From NCBI GenBank assembly GCA_947303585.1, contig CAMYYT010000013.1:1-33485 (forward strand): a stretch of DNA of 33,485 bases, written 5' to 3'. Shown here piece by piece: positions 1 through 8,183 of the stretch (positions within the stretch are counted from its first letter, which is position 1; every line of letters begins with the position of its first letter). This stretch comes from an uncultured Pseudomonadota bacterium. GTDB taxonomy: Bacteria > Pseudomonadota > Alphaproteobacteria > Rs-D84. The notes under the pieces were generated by a model. The model was given only the letters and a program-made list of their open reading frames with translations, was not told the origin of the DNA and did no database searches. The position numbers and the translations under genes are program-made.

Positions 1-55
1 CGAACCCTCATCCGCGGTTTTGGAGACCGATATTCTACCGTTGAACTAAGCCCCT
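1..55 (-). tRNA. tRNA-Trp (CCA), 3' part outside window
   Basis: Read on the minus strand, the gene starts at 55 with an AGGGGCT acceptor strand. A D-arm with GTTCAA..GGTAGA follows, then an anticodon loop CTCCAAA with anticodon CCA (Trp). The TpsiC arm begins GGGTTCG and is cut by the window edge, so the acceptor 3' strand is not visible. The outermost pair of the anticodon stem (T/C) is a mismatch; the other four pair well. Confidence 0.9.
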
Positions 56-223
56 TTTACAACTTTTTTTACGCGCCGACCTCCATAATATACCACGGCA
101 GTTTTTTGCCGTTTCATATCGATAATCGGTGAAAGCATAGCACACCAATATTAAAAATCAAGCGGAATTATTATAATCTTTTCAAAAAATTATCGCAAGC
201 AAAAAAGTACTTCTTTTTCCCTT

Positions 224-253
224 TTGAAAACATTTATATAATGTCTATACAAT
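224..253 (+). promoter_or_regulatory. Candidate distal sigma-70 promoter of virB8-10
   Basis: TTGAAA (224-229), an 18-nt spacer and TACAAT (248-253) form a plausible promoter about 75 nt upstream of the virB8 start. The region is very A/T-rich, so chance matches are possible. A second candidate lies just downstream. Confidence 0.4.
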
Positions 254-269
254 ATTTTTGATTTTTTAC

Positions 270-299
270 TTGCACAAGGTAAAAAAAATTGTCTACAAT
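270..299 (+). promoter_or_regulatory. Candidate proximal sigma-70 promoter of virB8-10
   Basis: TTGCAC (270-275), an 18-nt spacer and TACAAT (294-299) give a predicted transcript start near 306. That leaves a short leader carrying AGGAG (316-320) ahead of the TTG start at 327. It is better placed than the candidate at 224-253; both may be used. Confidence 0.5.
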
Positions 300-326
300 C
301 TCCACATATAAGGGTAGGAGTATCTG

Positions 327-1001
327 TTGGCAAAGATTGTAGAACCACCAGTTTTAACATCAAGAATACTGGCATTTATGCTGGCTGCGTCAGTCGTGGT
401 GCTGGGGGTGTTGGTCGTGACATTGATAAAGATGGTTCCGCTTGAAAGACCAGAAGTGTTTTTTGTATCTGCGTCTTCTTCGTTGTCTAATGTGTCCATC
501 AAAGGTATGGAACCAGACGCTGAAATAACCAAAAGTTACGAAGAAGGTTTTATTCGAGAATATGTTATTGCCAGAAATACACTGTACCAAAACACAGAAA
601 CTACTCGCAATAATTGGACAAGAATAGTGAAACCTTGGTCAAGTTCTGATGTTTTTGCCAGTCTGACAAAAACAAATCTTTATCAGATTTACACCCAAGA
701 AAACCAATTACAGCCAATTGAATGCAATGTGTCTTTTTCAAGTGTGGCAAAAACCCGTCGAGACTGGGTTGTGGAATTCGATTGGATTTGTAAAAATAAT
801 AGTGGACAGAGTGTCAAAAAAAATTATACGATAGTAATAAAATTAAAATCTGATATATCCAAAGATGAACCAATAGAAGATTTATCTAGATTGCGTATTA
901 ATCCACTTGGAACCCAAGTGACATATTACGAAATCATGGATAAAAATCGTAATGGTGCAAAAGGCGAAGACCCTTTGAATTCGGATTTGGCAGATATGTA
1001 A
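327..1001 (+). CDS. virB8: VirB8-family type IV secretion inner-membrane protein
   Basis: 224 aa. VirB8 is a bitopic inner-membrane protein that links the T4SS inner-membrane complex to the outer-membrane core through a periplasmic NTF2-like domain. Here one N-terminal membrane helix (about residues 14-36, AFMLAASVVVLGVLVVTL) is followed by a soluble domain. Family hallmarks are FIREYVIARNTLY near residue 75, at the usual Y-V-x-x-R-x-x-Y site, and INPLGTQVTYYEI near the C-terminus, matching the VirB8 NPxGxxVxxY motif. The start is TTG at 327, chosen because AGGAG sits 6 nt upstream and the N-terminus reads naturally. It is the first gene of virB8-virB9-virB10, 28 nt before virB9. The conserved motifs and gene order make the assignment strong, although the protein is divergent. 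Confidence 0.87.
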   Translation: MAKIVEPPVLTSRILAFMLAASVVVLGVLVVTLIKMVPLERPEVFFVSASSSLSNVSIKGMEPDAEITKSYEEGFIREYVIARNTLYQNTETTRNNWTRIVKPWSSSDVFASLTKTNLYQIYTQENQLQPIECNVSFSSVAKTRRDWVVEFDWICKNNSGQSVKKNYTIVIKLKSDISKDEPIEDLSRLRINPLGTQVTYYEIMDKNRNGAKGEDPLNSDLADM

Positions 1002-1029
1002 AAATAAAAGAAAGGTAAGGATTGAAAAC

Positions 1030-2499
1030 ATGACTTTGATGAAAACATTTGCTTTTAATGTGTCTATGTTGGCAGTGCTTTGCTGTATTACCCCGTTGTT
1101 TGCAGAAGATATGGTTCAACAAGCGTGGGATAATCCAGTTGCTAATATGGCACCTGGTTCAATAAAGCCTGGTTATGCGAATCTTGCCTGGTCTACTGGA
1201 ACAGTGCTACCCATCAAAACACGCAGGGGAATGGCTACTTTGATATCTTTGCCAAAGGGCGAAAGAATTGCTGATATCGTGTTGGGTGATGATTCTTTGT
1301 TTGATATTGCTGATGACGGGGATCAATTATATGTGACGCCCTATTCTGATAATGCTGGGAACGATACAAATATGATTGTGACTGGACAATCTGGAAATAA
1401 ATATATTTTCTATCTTCGTTCGTATCCTGTTAATTCCAGTGAAATTACTTATTCCCAAGTAGATATTTCTGTTGATGGTGGTGGCAATGTAATGCCTGCA
1501 TCGGGTAATGTATCTAGCGGGAAAATGGGGTCTGTGATGAAAAAGTCTTCACAAAAGACATCTACTATTGGTGTCGATGGCGAAGATTATGGTTGGATAA
1601 AAACCATGAAAATAGACCCATCAGAATTTCGTTTTGATTTGGATATATTTGTTCCAAATCCTGATGATTATGTAATTGCGCCTGAACGCGTATGGCGCGA
1701 CAGAATATTTACTTACATCGATTTCGGAGACAAAGTTATCTCTATGACACAAAGACCTGTGGTTTCGTTGTTGGTCGAAGGTGGAGAAAGCCCTGTTAGT
1801 TTCCGTACAGATGGCGAAGATGGTCGTTTGTTAATTGTAGAAGCTGTGGGTGATATGGTTTTGCGCAGCGGGCAAAGAATTGTATGTATCAAGAAACGCG
1901 AAAAACCTTTCTTGATTGCCGACACCGCATCTGTGATGGCTTTGGCAGAAGCTAATGTTGCTCAATCTTTGGCAGCAAACCAATCTTTGAACGAAATTGC
2001 TTATGCTGATGAACAATATGCTATCAACGAAAGCATAAATGATTACACCGCTAGTCCAACAATGATTTATAACCAACCAAATCCTGTGTTATATCCAGCT
2101 GTGCCGACATCAATCGAAACAGGAATGGGAACACAATCACGTTCAACTTCGGGTTCATATTTACCGCAAACCAATATTCCTTTGATTAACAGCAATCAAT
2201 CGGGGGTTGCGATAGAATTAAAGTCTGACACTTCTTTGAAAGAATTGAATGATTATTGGTTGGATTTACTGGATAAATTTAGTGGTGATGATGGCGTTGG
2301 CATTTTAACGCCTTATCAAAACAAAGTATTTTTTGCTGTGGACGAACAAGGAGTTGGTGATTTAGGTTCTAATTCCACCAGTGCACGTCTTTATCGTTTA
2401 CGAATCGGGCCTTTGTCTGATATAGATACAGCACAACAAATATGTGATAAATTATCAAAGTTTAATAACACGGAATGTTCTGTGGTAAGGATGCAATAA
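1030..2499 (+). CDS. virB9: VirB9/TrbG-family T4SS core protein with C-terminal SPOR domain
   Basis: 489 aa. VirB9 forms the periplasmic/outer-membrane ring of the T4SS core with VirB7 and VirB10. A signal peptide (about residues 1-25, ending PLFA-ED) is followed by the VirB9 N-domain: ILPIKT-like TVLPIKTRRGMATLI, then GERIADIVLGD and SGNKYIFYLRS. The C-domain includes the IAPERVWRDRIFTYIDFGD stretch and ends LRSGQRIVCI. A Ser/Asn/Pro-rich linker leads to about 90 extra residues (roughly 396-489) with the SPOR pattern, including ARLYRLRIGPLSDIDTAQQI and a final CSVVRM strand. SPOR domains bind glycan strands stripped of stem peptides; they are not part of normal VirB9 proteins (usually about 270-300 aa). 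The start at 1030 has AAGGA just upstream. No VirB7 gene is visible nearby. Confidence 0.88.
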   Translation: MTLMKTFAFNVSMLAVLCCITPLFAEDMVQQAWDNPVANMAPGSIKPGYANLAWSTGTVLPIKTRRGMATLISLPKGERIADIVLGDDSLFDIADDGDQLYVTPYSDNAGNDTNMIVTGQSGNKYIFYLRSYPVNSSEITYSQVDISVDGGGNVMPASGNVSSGKMGSVMKKSSQKTSTIGVDGEDYGWIKTMKIDPSEFRFDLDIFVPNPDDYVIAPERVWRDRIFTYIDFGDKVISMTQRPVVSLLVEGGESPVSFRTDGEDGRLLIVEAVGDMVLRSGQRIVCIKKREKPFLIADTASVMALAEANVAQSLAANQSLNEIAYADEQYAINESINDYTASPTMIYNQPNPVLYPAVPTSIETGMGTQSRSTSGSYLPQTNIPLINSNQSGVAIELKSDTSLKELNDYWLDLLDKFSGDDGVGILTPYQNKVFFAVDEQGVGDLGSNSTSARLYRLRIGPLSDIDTAQQICDKLSKFNNTECSVVRMQ

Positions 2500-2504
2500 A
2501 CAAT

Positions 2505-4979
2505 ATGAAAAACATAAAACAGCAATTTCAAGATTTTCGTTCTGATACCCCAAAACACATTCAATGGTTGTTGTTGGGTATTGCTTTTATAGTTGTTATC
2601 ATATTGTTAACATTGTTGCTGTATCACAAAAAACCAGTTTCGGAAGATTTGACTCCAAAAACACCAGAAGTAAAAGTCGAACCAAAAGAGATTTCTTTTG
2701 GCAATGTAAAAGTTGGTGATAAAGTCGAAAAAAAAATAGTTATTACTACTGATATGCCAATAGCTTTTGGCGATGTTGGTTTACAAGAAAAAAATTCCGA
2801 TATACAAGTTATTTCTTCTTGTTGGGATTATGTAGCTTCAACTTGTGATATAAGGCTATATTATAAACCTACTTCTGCACAAGTGGTTTCTAATACTGAT
2901 TTAATAATACCATGGCACCAAGGCGATGATGATTTTGAACAAAATGAAATTGTGAAAATCACATACGGCGCTTATGAAGAAAAAAAGGAAGAACCAATAT
3001 CAATCCCAGAACCAATTGAAGAACCGGAACCAGAACCGGAGCCTGAGCCATTGCCTTTACCAGAACCGCCAATAGATATTCCTAATCCTTTTGTACCAGA
3101 AACAGAGCCGGAGCCAGAGCCATTGCCATTACCAGAAGCACCTAAAAAATGTTCTGAATTTGCTTTTCCAGGATACGATGTATCAGGCAGACAAATTGGC
3201 TGGGTAAAACCAGAACGTGGTGCATATTATTTTTATCCTCTTTCTGACAAAGAATGTGCAACGCCAACGGGTAAATATGATTTTAACACAGGTATTATTA
3301 CTTCGTTGAAAGATGGTTCTAAGATTGGGACTGATTCTGACCATATTGGGTACAGAAATGTCAGACAACGCGATTTAGTTTTGCCAAGTTTATCACACAA
3401 GAATTCTTCTGATAATGTCGCACGTCTTGAAAATGGAAAATTTGTGGGGGCGGAATGGGGAAAAACAAATAGTTTTACAAAAGGCTCTGAACGCAAAAAT
3501 AGTTATCGTAAACACGAACGCAAAGGCACAAAAGCATTTGATAAGGATGCATTAAAAGGTTCTGCCTCAACTGGGGAATATATCGCATCATCAAAACCAT
3601 ACGACAGAACATTTATTTTACGCCAATTTAAACCTATACCAGCAACTATTGTATCCGAAGTGCGCGTAGACCCCAGTGTTTATGGTTGTAACAAAAAAGG
3701 ACAATGCGACACAAATGGGACAAATTATAGCGTTCCTGTACGTGCAACAGTTGATAGAAACGTTTATTCTGATAATGGTCGCACAATAATATTACCCGCA
3801 GGAACGTTAATGATGGGGTATTTGGAAGGCGAAATTCCTGGACCTTATCAGACATTTGGGCGGATGAATATAAAATGGTATCAATTTATTCGTCCGGATG
3901 GTGTAGAATTTAATTTTAGCGAAACTGGTCAAGATCCATATTCTGCAGATGCCCAAGGTCGCATGGGGGTCCCAGGACATGGCAGCACAGATTATGTTGA
4001 ACAAATGGTTATGCCGATATTGACAGCTTTGGTACCTGCGGCGGTTAATATGATTGCACCAATTACAGATACGGTTATAAATCAGATTGATTTAGACAAT
4101 AACACTATTGTTCAATCTGGAACAATTCGTTCATCTGAAATGGCAAAGCAAGATATTATCAATACTTGGAATAAAATCACACAAAAATTAATAGTTGATG
4201 CCATTGATAATACTGTCCCACCATTTTCAATTGCCGCGGGGACGCGTATAAATGTATTTTCCCCAGTTGATTTAATCGTTACCTGTGGCGATCCACAAGA
4301 GGACGGTGTTGAAGATAAAAAATGTGCCATAATGGCATATGGTGAAGGTGCTAATAACGGTCGTCGCAATTGGTCTAGTTTGGCGGGTAAGGTAACATCT
4401 GCAAAAACAGAAAATGAAGCTGCTTGGGTTGGCCAAATTCGTTCGTTTAATTTGAATAAATATTGTGACTGGGATGGGTCAAAAGTAACCATCAAAGATG
4501 GGGATAGCTGGGTTCAATCTGGTTATGATTACAGAACTGTTTTAGCATACTGTGAATCACAGAATTATCAGGCGATAAATAATGCCAAGAACACTGCATA
4601 CTATACAAATGTTCAACAACAAGCACAAAAGAAACAAAATGAATATGGTATCACTGGATATAGCTGGGATGATGCCAAAGGACTGACACCAGACGTAAGC
4701 ACCCAAACAGAAGAGCAGCTTCAAAAATATAATGAAGAAATCTTGGGTTTGAAATATGATGACGAAGGTAATATTATAAATCCTTTCTCTGGGCAACAAA
4801 ATTTTGAAGAAGAATTGACTTGTGAAGGTGGCGCGCGTTTCGATGAATATGGTTGCTGTCCGGGCGAAACATATACAAATATGGGCGATTCTTACATAGA
4901 TGAAAACGGCAGTCATTTTGCTTGCTGTCCTGAATCTGATCCGGGCGGCGACTGTTTCCCGCCTATGCCATTAAATTAA
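2505..4979 (+). CDS. virB10: VirB10/TrbI-family T4SS core protein, enlarged
   Basis: 824 aa, about twice the usual 380-480 aa of VirB10, which spans the envelope and couples ATP-driven changes to the outer-membrane pore. Order: cytoplasmic N-tail; membrane helix (about 21-40); an Ig/ASH-like beta domain (about 55-157, opening PKEISFGNVKVGDKVEKKI); two acidic-proline stretches (EPEPEPEPEPLPLPEPP and a second copy); then the VirB10 beta-barrel domain (about 380-595) with VPVRATVDRNVYS, LPAGTLMMGYLEGE, an antenna-like hydrophobic segment PILTALVPAAVNMIAP and AGTRINVFSPVDL. A tail of about 230 residues ends in a Cys cluster (YGCCPG, FACCPES). The start at 2505 is preferred over ATG 2475, which would overlap virB9 by 25 nt. 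A GGTAAGG site at 2484-2490 is somewhat far from it. Confidence 0.87.
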   Translation: MKNIKQQFQDFRSDTPKHIQWLLLGIAFIVVIILLTLLLYHKKPVSEDLTPKTPEVKVEPKEISFGNVKVGDKVEKKIVITTDMPIAFGDVGLQEKNSDIQVISSCWDYVASTCDIRLYYKPTSAQVVSNTDLIIPWHQGDDDFEQNEIVKITYGAYEEKKEEPISIPEPIEEPEPEPEPEPLPLPEPPIDIPNPFVPETEPEPEPLPLPEAPKKCSEFAFPGYDVSGRQIGWVKPERGAYYFYPLSDKECATPTGKYDFNTGIITSLKDGSKIGTDSDHIGYRNVRQRDLVLPSLSHKNSSDNVARLENGKFVGAEWGKTNSFTKGSERKNSYRKHERKGTKAFDKDALKGSASTGEYIASSKPYDRTFILRQFKPIPATIVSEVRVDPSVYGCNKKGQCDTNGTNYSVPVRATVDRNVYSDNGRTIILPAGTLMMGYLEGEIPGPYQTFGRMNIKWYQFIRPDGVEFNFSETGQDPYSADAQGRMGVPGHGSTDYVEQMVMPILTALVPAAVNMIAPITDTVINQIDLDNNTIVQSGTIRSSEMAKQDIINTWNKITQKLIVDAIDNTVPPFSIAAGTRINVFSPVDLIVTCGDPQEDGVEDKKCAIMAYGEGANNGRRNWSSLAGKVTSAKTENEAAWVGQIRSFNLNKYCDWDGSKVTIKDGDSWVQSGYDYRTVLAYCESQNYQAINNAKNTAYYTNVQQQAQKKQNEYGITGYSWDDAKGLTPDVSTQTEEQLQKYNEEILGLKYDDEGNIINPFSGQQNFEEELTCEGGARFDEYGCCPGETYTNMGDSYIDENGSHFACCPESDPGGDCFPPMPLN

Positions 4980-4995
4980 TAATTTTGAATCTAAG

Positions 4996-5021
4996 AAAAA
5001 ATCTGCCATGGCAGATTTTTT
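4996..5021. terminator. Palindromic intrinsic terminator after virB10
   Basis: A perfect 26-bp palindrome, A6-TCTGCCA/TGGCAGA-T6, begins 17 nt after the virB10 stop. The T-run continues to 5023, as expected for Rho-independent termination of the virB8-10 transcript. The symmetry would allow it to work in both directions. Confidence 0.85.
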
Positions 5022-5202
5022 TTATAAAATTGAACAAAACATCGATTCGTTTAACTTTGCATAAAAACCTATTTCGTATCGGTTTTTCGATTCGTATTTC
5101 TATTTATAGTTGTATTATTTTACATAGTTCAATTTTTATTTTAATTTTTATTACGCCTTGAAAAAAAGGTAAAAAATCACAAAAAAAACAAAGGAGAAAA
5201 AC

Positions 5203-5556
5203 ATGTTAAAAAATACACTACAAACACCCGAAACATCAACATATGAAAAATTTCAAAATGTTGAACAACTTTGGTTTTGGTTTTTGTATTCAAAATCTGT
5301 AAGAAATGGATTCAGACCTGCTGGGGCGTCATCGCGCAGACCTTGCGAATTATTAGATGTAGAGACTTTGATAACCAAGCTTTATTTATGTGGCAAATTA
5401 TCCGAAGAACAATTAAATGTTATGAAAAAATTCGGCGACAAAAGACGCGCGCCTCATCAATACATTTACAGCGAAAATAAATCTGCCGCGCTTTGGAAAA
5501 GTGCTATGGATATTCTTGAGATATATGCACGCAAAAAAGGTTGGCTGAACAATTAA
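5203..5556 (+). CDS. Conserved-looking small protein of unknown function
   Basis: 117 aa. Not assigned to a named family. The start is firm: AAAGGAG lies 6-7 nt upstream of ATG 5203. The sequence is Trp/Phe-rich near the N-terminus (LWFWFLYSKSVRNGF), then has a basic RPAGASSRRPCELLDV segment, a helical LITKLYLCGKLSEEQL region and a C-terminal helix (ALWKSAMDILEIYARKKGW). It has no signal peptide or membrane helix and looks like a compact cytosolic helical protein, possibly nucleic-acid or protein binding. I have a vague memory of similar short alphaproteobacterial proteins of unknown role. It follows the virB10 terminator, so it is probably a separate unit, with the next gene 65 nt downstream on the same strand. 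Confidence 0.8.
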   Translation: MLKNTLQTPETSTYEKFQNVEQLWFWFLYSKSVRNGFRPAGASSRRPCELLDVETLITKLYLCGKLSEEQLNVMKKFGDKRRAPHQYIYSENKSAALWKSAMDILEIYARKKGWLNN

Positions 5557-5621
5557 AAATGTGTTCTGGTTTATGGATTTCCCGGGAGATAAATCAGAAT
5601 ATGTATTCAAAAGGATTTTAT

Positions 5622-5963
5622 ATGCAAATTTATATAGGTTTTTCTTTGAAAACTCATAAATTACACGCACGCATTTTATGTCGTAAATATAAACATTGTG
5701 CGCCAATAATAATAATTGCAAACCAAGCTATTATTTACCAATTCGTCAATCCTAAAAAAATAGTTGCTATAAATGTACGAAAACATGATTTACAACGGTT
5801 AAAAAAATATGGCTGGGTGTTTATAAAATATAACAAAGGTTTATCCAAAAAAGATGTTTCAAATATTCACGCATTGACTTGCGTTCAGTTTACTAAACGC
5901 GTTTGTGGTATAAAGAAAATAAACATACAAACACCTGATGCTTTGTTGCGATACTTAAACTAA
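5622..5963 (+). CDS. Small protein, possibly a permuted papain-like fold
   Basis: 113 aa from ATG 5622, chosen because AAGGA (5611-5615) lies 6 nt upstream; the reading frame is open back to 5541 but lacks a ribosome site there. Visible pattern: YIGFSLKTHKLHARILC, then KYKHCAPIIII, a beta-rich middle (IYQFVNPKKIVAINV), a helix-turn KHDLQRLKKYGWVFIKY, and a C-terminal ALTCVQFTKRVCGI....TPDALLRYL. The order His (KHC) before Cys (TCV..TKR..GI) resembles small alphaproteobacterial and phage-encoded proteins with an RHC ... TCV..VKR.LG ... TP..LYR.L layout that I recall. It also fits circularly permuted NlpC/P60-like peptidases. This functional idea is inference; catalytic competence is not established. 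Confidence 0.72.
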   Translation: MQIYIGFSLKTHKLHARILCRKYKHCAPIIIIANQAIIYQFVNPKKIVAINVRKHDLQRLKKYGWVFIKYNKGLSKKDVSNIHALTCVQFTKRVCGIKKINIQTPDALLRYLN

Positions 5964-5980
5964 AAATGCCCCAAAGGGCA
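5961..5980 (-). terminator. Intrinsic terminator downstream of yidC
   Basis: The hairpin TGCCC-CAAA-GGGCA (5967-5980) lies directly after the yidC stop when read on the minus strand and is followed by TTTTTA. On the plus strand it sits just after the gene ending at 5963, with only an interrupted T-run, so it may serve both convergent genes. Confidence 0.65.
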
Positions 5981-5983
5981 CCT

Positions 5984-7543
5984 TTATTTCGATGTTTTTT
6001 TGATTATGTACATTTGTAATATTCCAAACACATTAGATACAGTCCAATAAAGAACCAAACCTGCTGGCATCCACGCAAACATCACTGTGAACAAAATCGG
6101 CATCCATTTCATAACGCGTTGCGTTGATGCAGCGATATCATTTTTATTTCCGCTTGTTTTTGGTGTTTGTAAATATTGTTGCAACCACATTGTTGCGCCC
6201 ATTAAAACAGGTAAGATAAAGTATGGGTCCATTACTGCCAAATCTGATATCCAAAGAAAATGCGCACTTCGCATCGGGACAGATATCAACAACGCTTTGT
6301 ACAACGCAAAAAAGATTGGAATTTGAATTATCATTGGCAAACAACCAGACATTGGCGAAGTCTTGTGCGTTTGATAAATCTTCATCATCTCCATTTGCAA
6401 ACGCGCTTTGTCATTAGCGTACAATTTTTGAACCCGCTGTAATTCTGGTTGCATTTTTTGCATCATCATCATTGATACATAAGATTTACGCGTCAATGGC
6501 CATATCAAAATACGCAATATCAAAGTCATTAAAATAATCGCTATACCGTAATTACCAACCAATGCAAAAAGCCAATTTATCATCCATAACATAGGTTGAG
6601 CAAAAAACCAGAACCATCCGTAATCCATTGTCTTTGCAATGCCTGGTATTTTATCTGTAGCAGCATTCAAAAGCGTTGATATACGCGGACCTGTGAATAA
6701 ATAAGTTTTTACATCCACAGATGTATTCGGTGCAATTTTTATTGGTGCTGCATTAGTTTGCGCAAAATACAAATCGCCACTTTTCTTCAAACTGATAGTT
6801 TGGTCATTTGCATCAATTGATGCTATCGTTTCCCAATATTGTTCTGCAAAACCCAACGAACCACGAACAGTTGAATACGCTACTGATTTTTTATTTAATT
6901 TATTCCAGTTCGTATAATCTAATTTAGAATTAGCGTAAACCACACCACCTGTTTCCACCACGCCAGACATTTTTTCATTTGTGCTTTTTACCATCTGGAC
7001 ATACGGTGCAACATTGATTTCCGTGGCAGAATTATTTTTTATTGTGTCTGTGATTGTTATTGTATATCCTTCCACAGATATTTGACGCGAAAAATCAATT
7101 TTTTTGCCGTTATTCCATTTCATCAAATCGTTCACATTATTCCATTCTGTATTTATATTTGGAACAACTGTATCAGTCGAAACAAAACCAATTTCTATAA
7201 AATTATTTTCATCGTTTAACAATGCAACATTTTCATCAGAATGCCCATCTTTTTTGTGCTTTTTTAGTGCGATATTAGATAAACGCAATCCTTGGGCTGT
7301 AAAATCAATTTCATCTTTGAATATGTTTTGTTTTGTCGCATTTGATTGTTCAACAGTTATAGGCGCTGTGTTCACAACTTCTGTTGTTTGTGGCTTTATC
7401 CACACCCCTATTACCCACCATGCTAGTAAAAATATCAAAAGCCATTTAAAAAAACTGAATTTCTTTTCTGGTTTTTGTTTTCTTTGATTTTGCATATTTG
7501 CCCACTGAGCGAACCCAGAATTATTATCCAAATATTGAACCAT
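5984..7543 (-). CDS. yidC: Membrane protein insertase YidC/Oxa1 family
   Basis: 519 aa, close to the usual length for a Gram-negative YidC. YidC inserts and folds inner-membrane proteins, alone or with SecYEG. An N-terminal membrane anchor (about residues 31-50, FKWLLIFLLAWWVIGVWI) precedes a large periplasmic beta-sandwich domain (about 60-300). The conserved Oxa1 core occupies about 320-515: ILRILIWPLTRKSYVSMM carries the hydrophilic-groove arginine region, and PMSGCLPMIIQIPIFFALYK is the family signature. The last helices end YWTVSNVFGILQMYII. The start at 7543 has AAGGAAAG upstream. It follows lspA by 10 nt and is last in the minus-strand housekeeping run, ending in the hairpin at 5961-5980. 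The common rnpA/rpmH neighbours are absent here. Confidence 0.96.
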   Translation of the reverse strand: MVQYLDNNSGFAQWANMQNQRKQKPEKKFSFFKWLLIFLLAWWVIGVWIKPQTTEVVNTAPITVEQSNATKQNIFKDEIDFTAQGLRLSNIALKKHKKDGHSDENVALLNDENNFIEIGFVSTDTVVPNINTEWNNVNDLMKWNNGKKIDFSRQISVEGYTITITDTIKNNSATEINVAPYVQMVKSTNEKMSGVVETGGVVYANSKLDYTNWNKLNKKSVAYSTVRGSLGFAEQYWETIASIDANDQTISLKKSGDLYFAQTNAAPIKIAPNTSVDVKTYLFTGPRISTLLNAATDKIPGIAKTMDYGWFWFFAQPMLWMINWLFALVGNYGIAIILMTLILRILIWPLTRKSYVSMMMMQKMQPELQRVQKLYANDKARLQMEMMKIYQTHKTSPMSGCLPMIIQIPIFFALYKALLISVPMRSAHFLWISDLAVMDPYFILPVLMGATMWLQQYLQTPKTSGNKNDIAASTQRVMKWMPILFTVMFAWMPAGLVLYWTVSNVFGILQMYIIKKTSK

Positions 7544-7553
7544 TTTTCTTTCC

Positions 7554-8123
7554 TTAATTTTTTAAATTACGAATACATTTTCTTCTGTTTATAAACAAAT
7601 TTATCAAATACAAACACACACCAAAAGTGATAAATATATCACCAACATTAAATATCGCTGGGAAAGTCCAAAGCCCACCAATATGCCATTGTATAAAATC
7701 TGCCACGGCGCCAAAACGGATTCTGTCAACCAAATTACCAAGCGCACCGCCGATAATAAACGCAATTGGCAACCGTTCATAAATTTCTGATTTTTTAAAC
7801 AGATAATAAATTAACCATAAAATTATCAGGGCGGTCAAAACACTTAATATCATTGGTGCCATAGCATTAAATGCAGAAAACGAAACACCGCGATTCCAGA
7901 CAAAATGTATATTGAATAAATTAGACAATCCATAGTCGCCACCGATAATATCGCGCCAAGATGCAATTACGCCATTAATATTACATTTTGCACAAATTAC
8001 ATTAGGGTCTAGAATCATATCGCCATATTTATTTGATAACAAATCTAGCAAGTATTTTTTTGAAAAAAAATCTGCAGTAAAAACTAACACTATAACTGCT
8101 ATGTATTTCAAAAACTTTTTCAT
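7554..8123 (-). CDS. lspA: Lipoprotein signal peptidase II
   Basis: 189 aa. LspA is an inner-membrane aspartyl protease that cleaves prolipoprotein signal peptides below the diacylglycerol-modified cysteine. Four hydrophobic segments are visible. Family motifs are FVWNRGVSFSAF, GALGNLVDRIRFGAVADFI and IFNVGDIFITFG; the two catalytic aspartates are the D of AVADF and the D of NVGD. The protein is about 20-25 residues longer than typical because of an insert in the first periplasmic loop containing CAKCN. The start at 8123 has GGAG 8 nt upstream. It sits between the antiporter gene and yidC, and close spacing to yidC (10 nt) suggests co-transcription of two envelope-biogenesis genes. Confidence 0.95.
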   Translation of the reverse strand: MKKFLKYIAVIVLVFTADFFSKKYLLDLLSNKYGDMILDPNVICAKCNINGVIASWRDIIGGDYGLSNLFNIHFVWNRGVSFSAFNAMAPMILSVLTALIILWLIYYLFKKSEIYERLPIAFIIGGALGNLVDRIRFGAVADFIQWHIGGLWTFPAIFNVGDIFITFGVCLYLINLFINRRKCIRNLKN

Positions 8124-8183
8124 ATATTAACTCCGTTTTCGAAAATATAGCAATTATAGATTACAAAAGCAAATAGAATATGT

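Noticed and set aside
97..114. Hairpin CGGCA-GTTTTT-TGCCG upstream of tRNA-Trp considered as terminator or riboswitch
   Set aside because: No T-run follows on either strand at a useful distance and no gene end is adjacent; function cannot be supported.
4112..4495. Minus-strand frame inside virB10 (127 codons), and another at 4557-4916
   Set aside because: Shadows of virB10; no ribosome site or recognisable motif.
5063..5087. AAAAACC...GGTTTTT pairing downstream of the virB10 terminator
   Set aside because: Low G+C stem with an 11-nt loop in an A/T-rich region; easily formed by chance.
5541..5621. Longer start for the gene ending at 5963
   Set aside because: The extra 27 residues overlap the previous gene and lack a ribosome site; AAGGA precedes ATG 5622.
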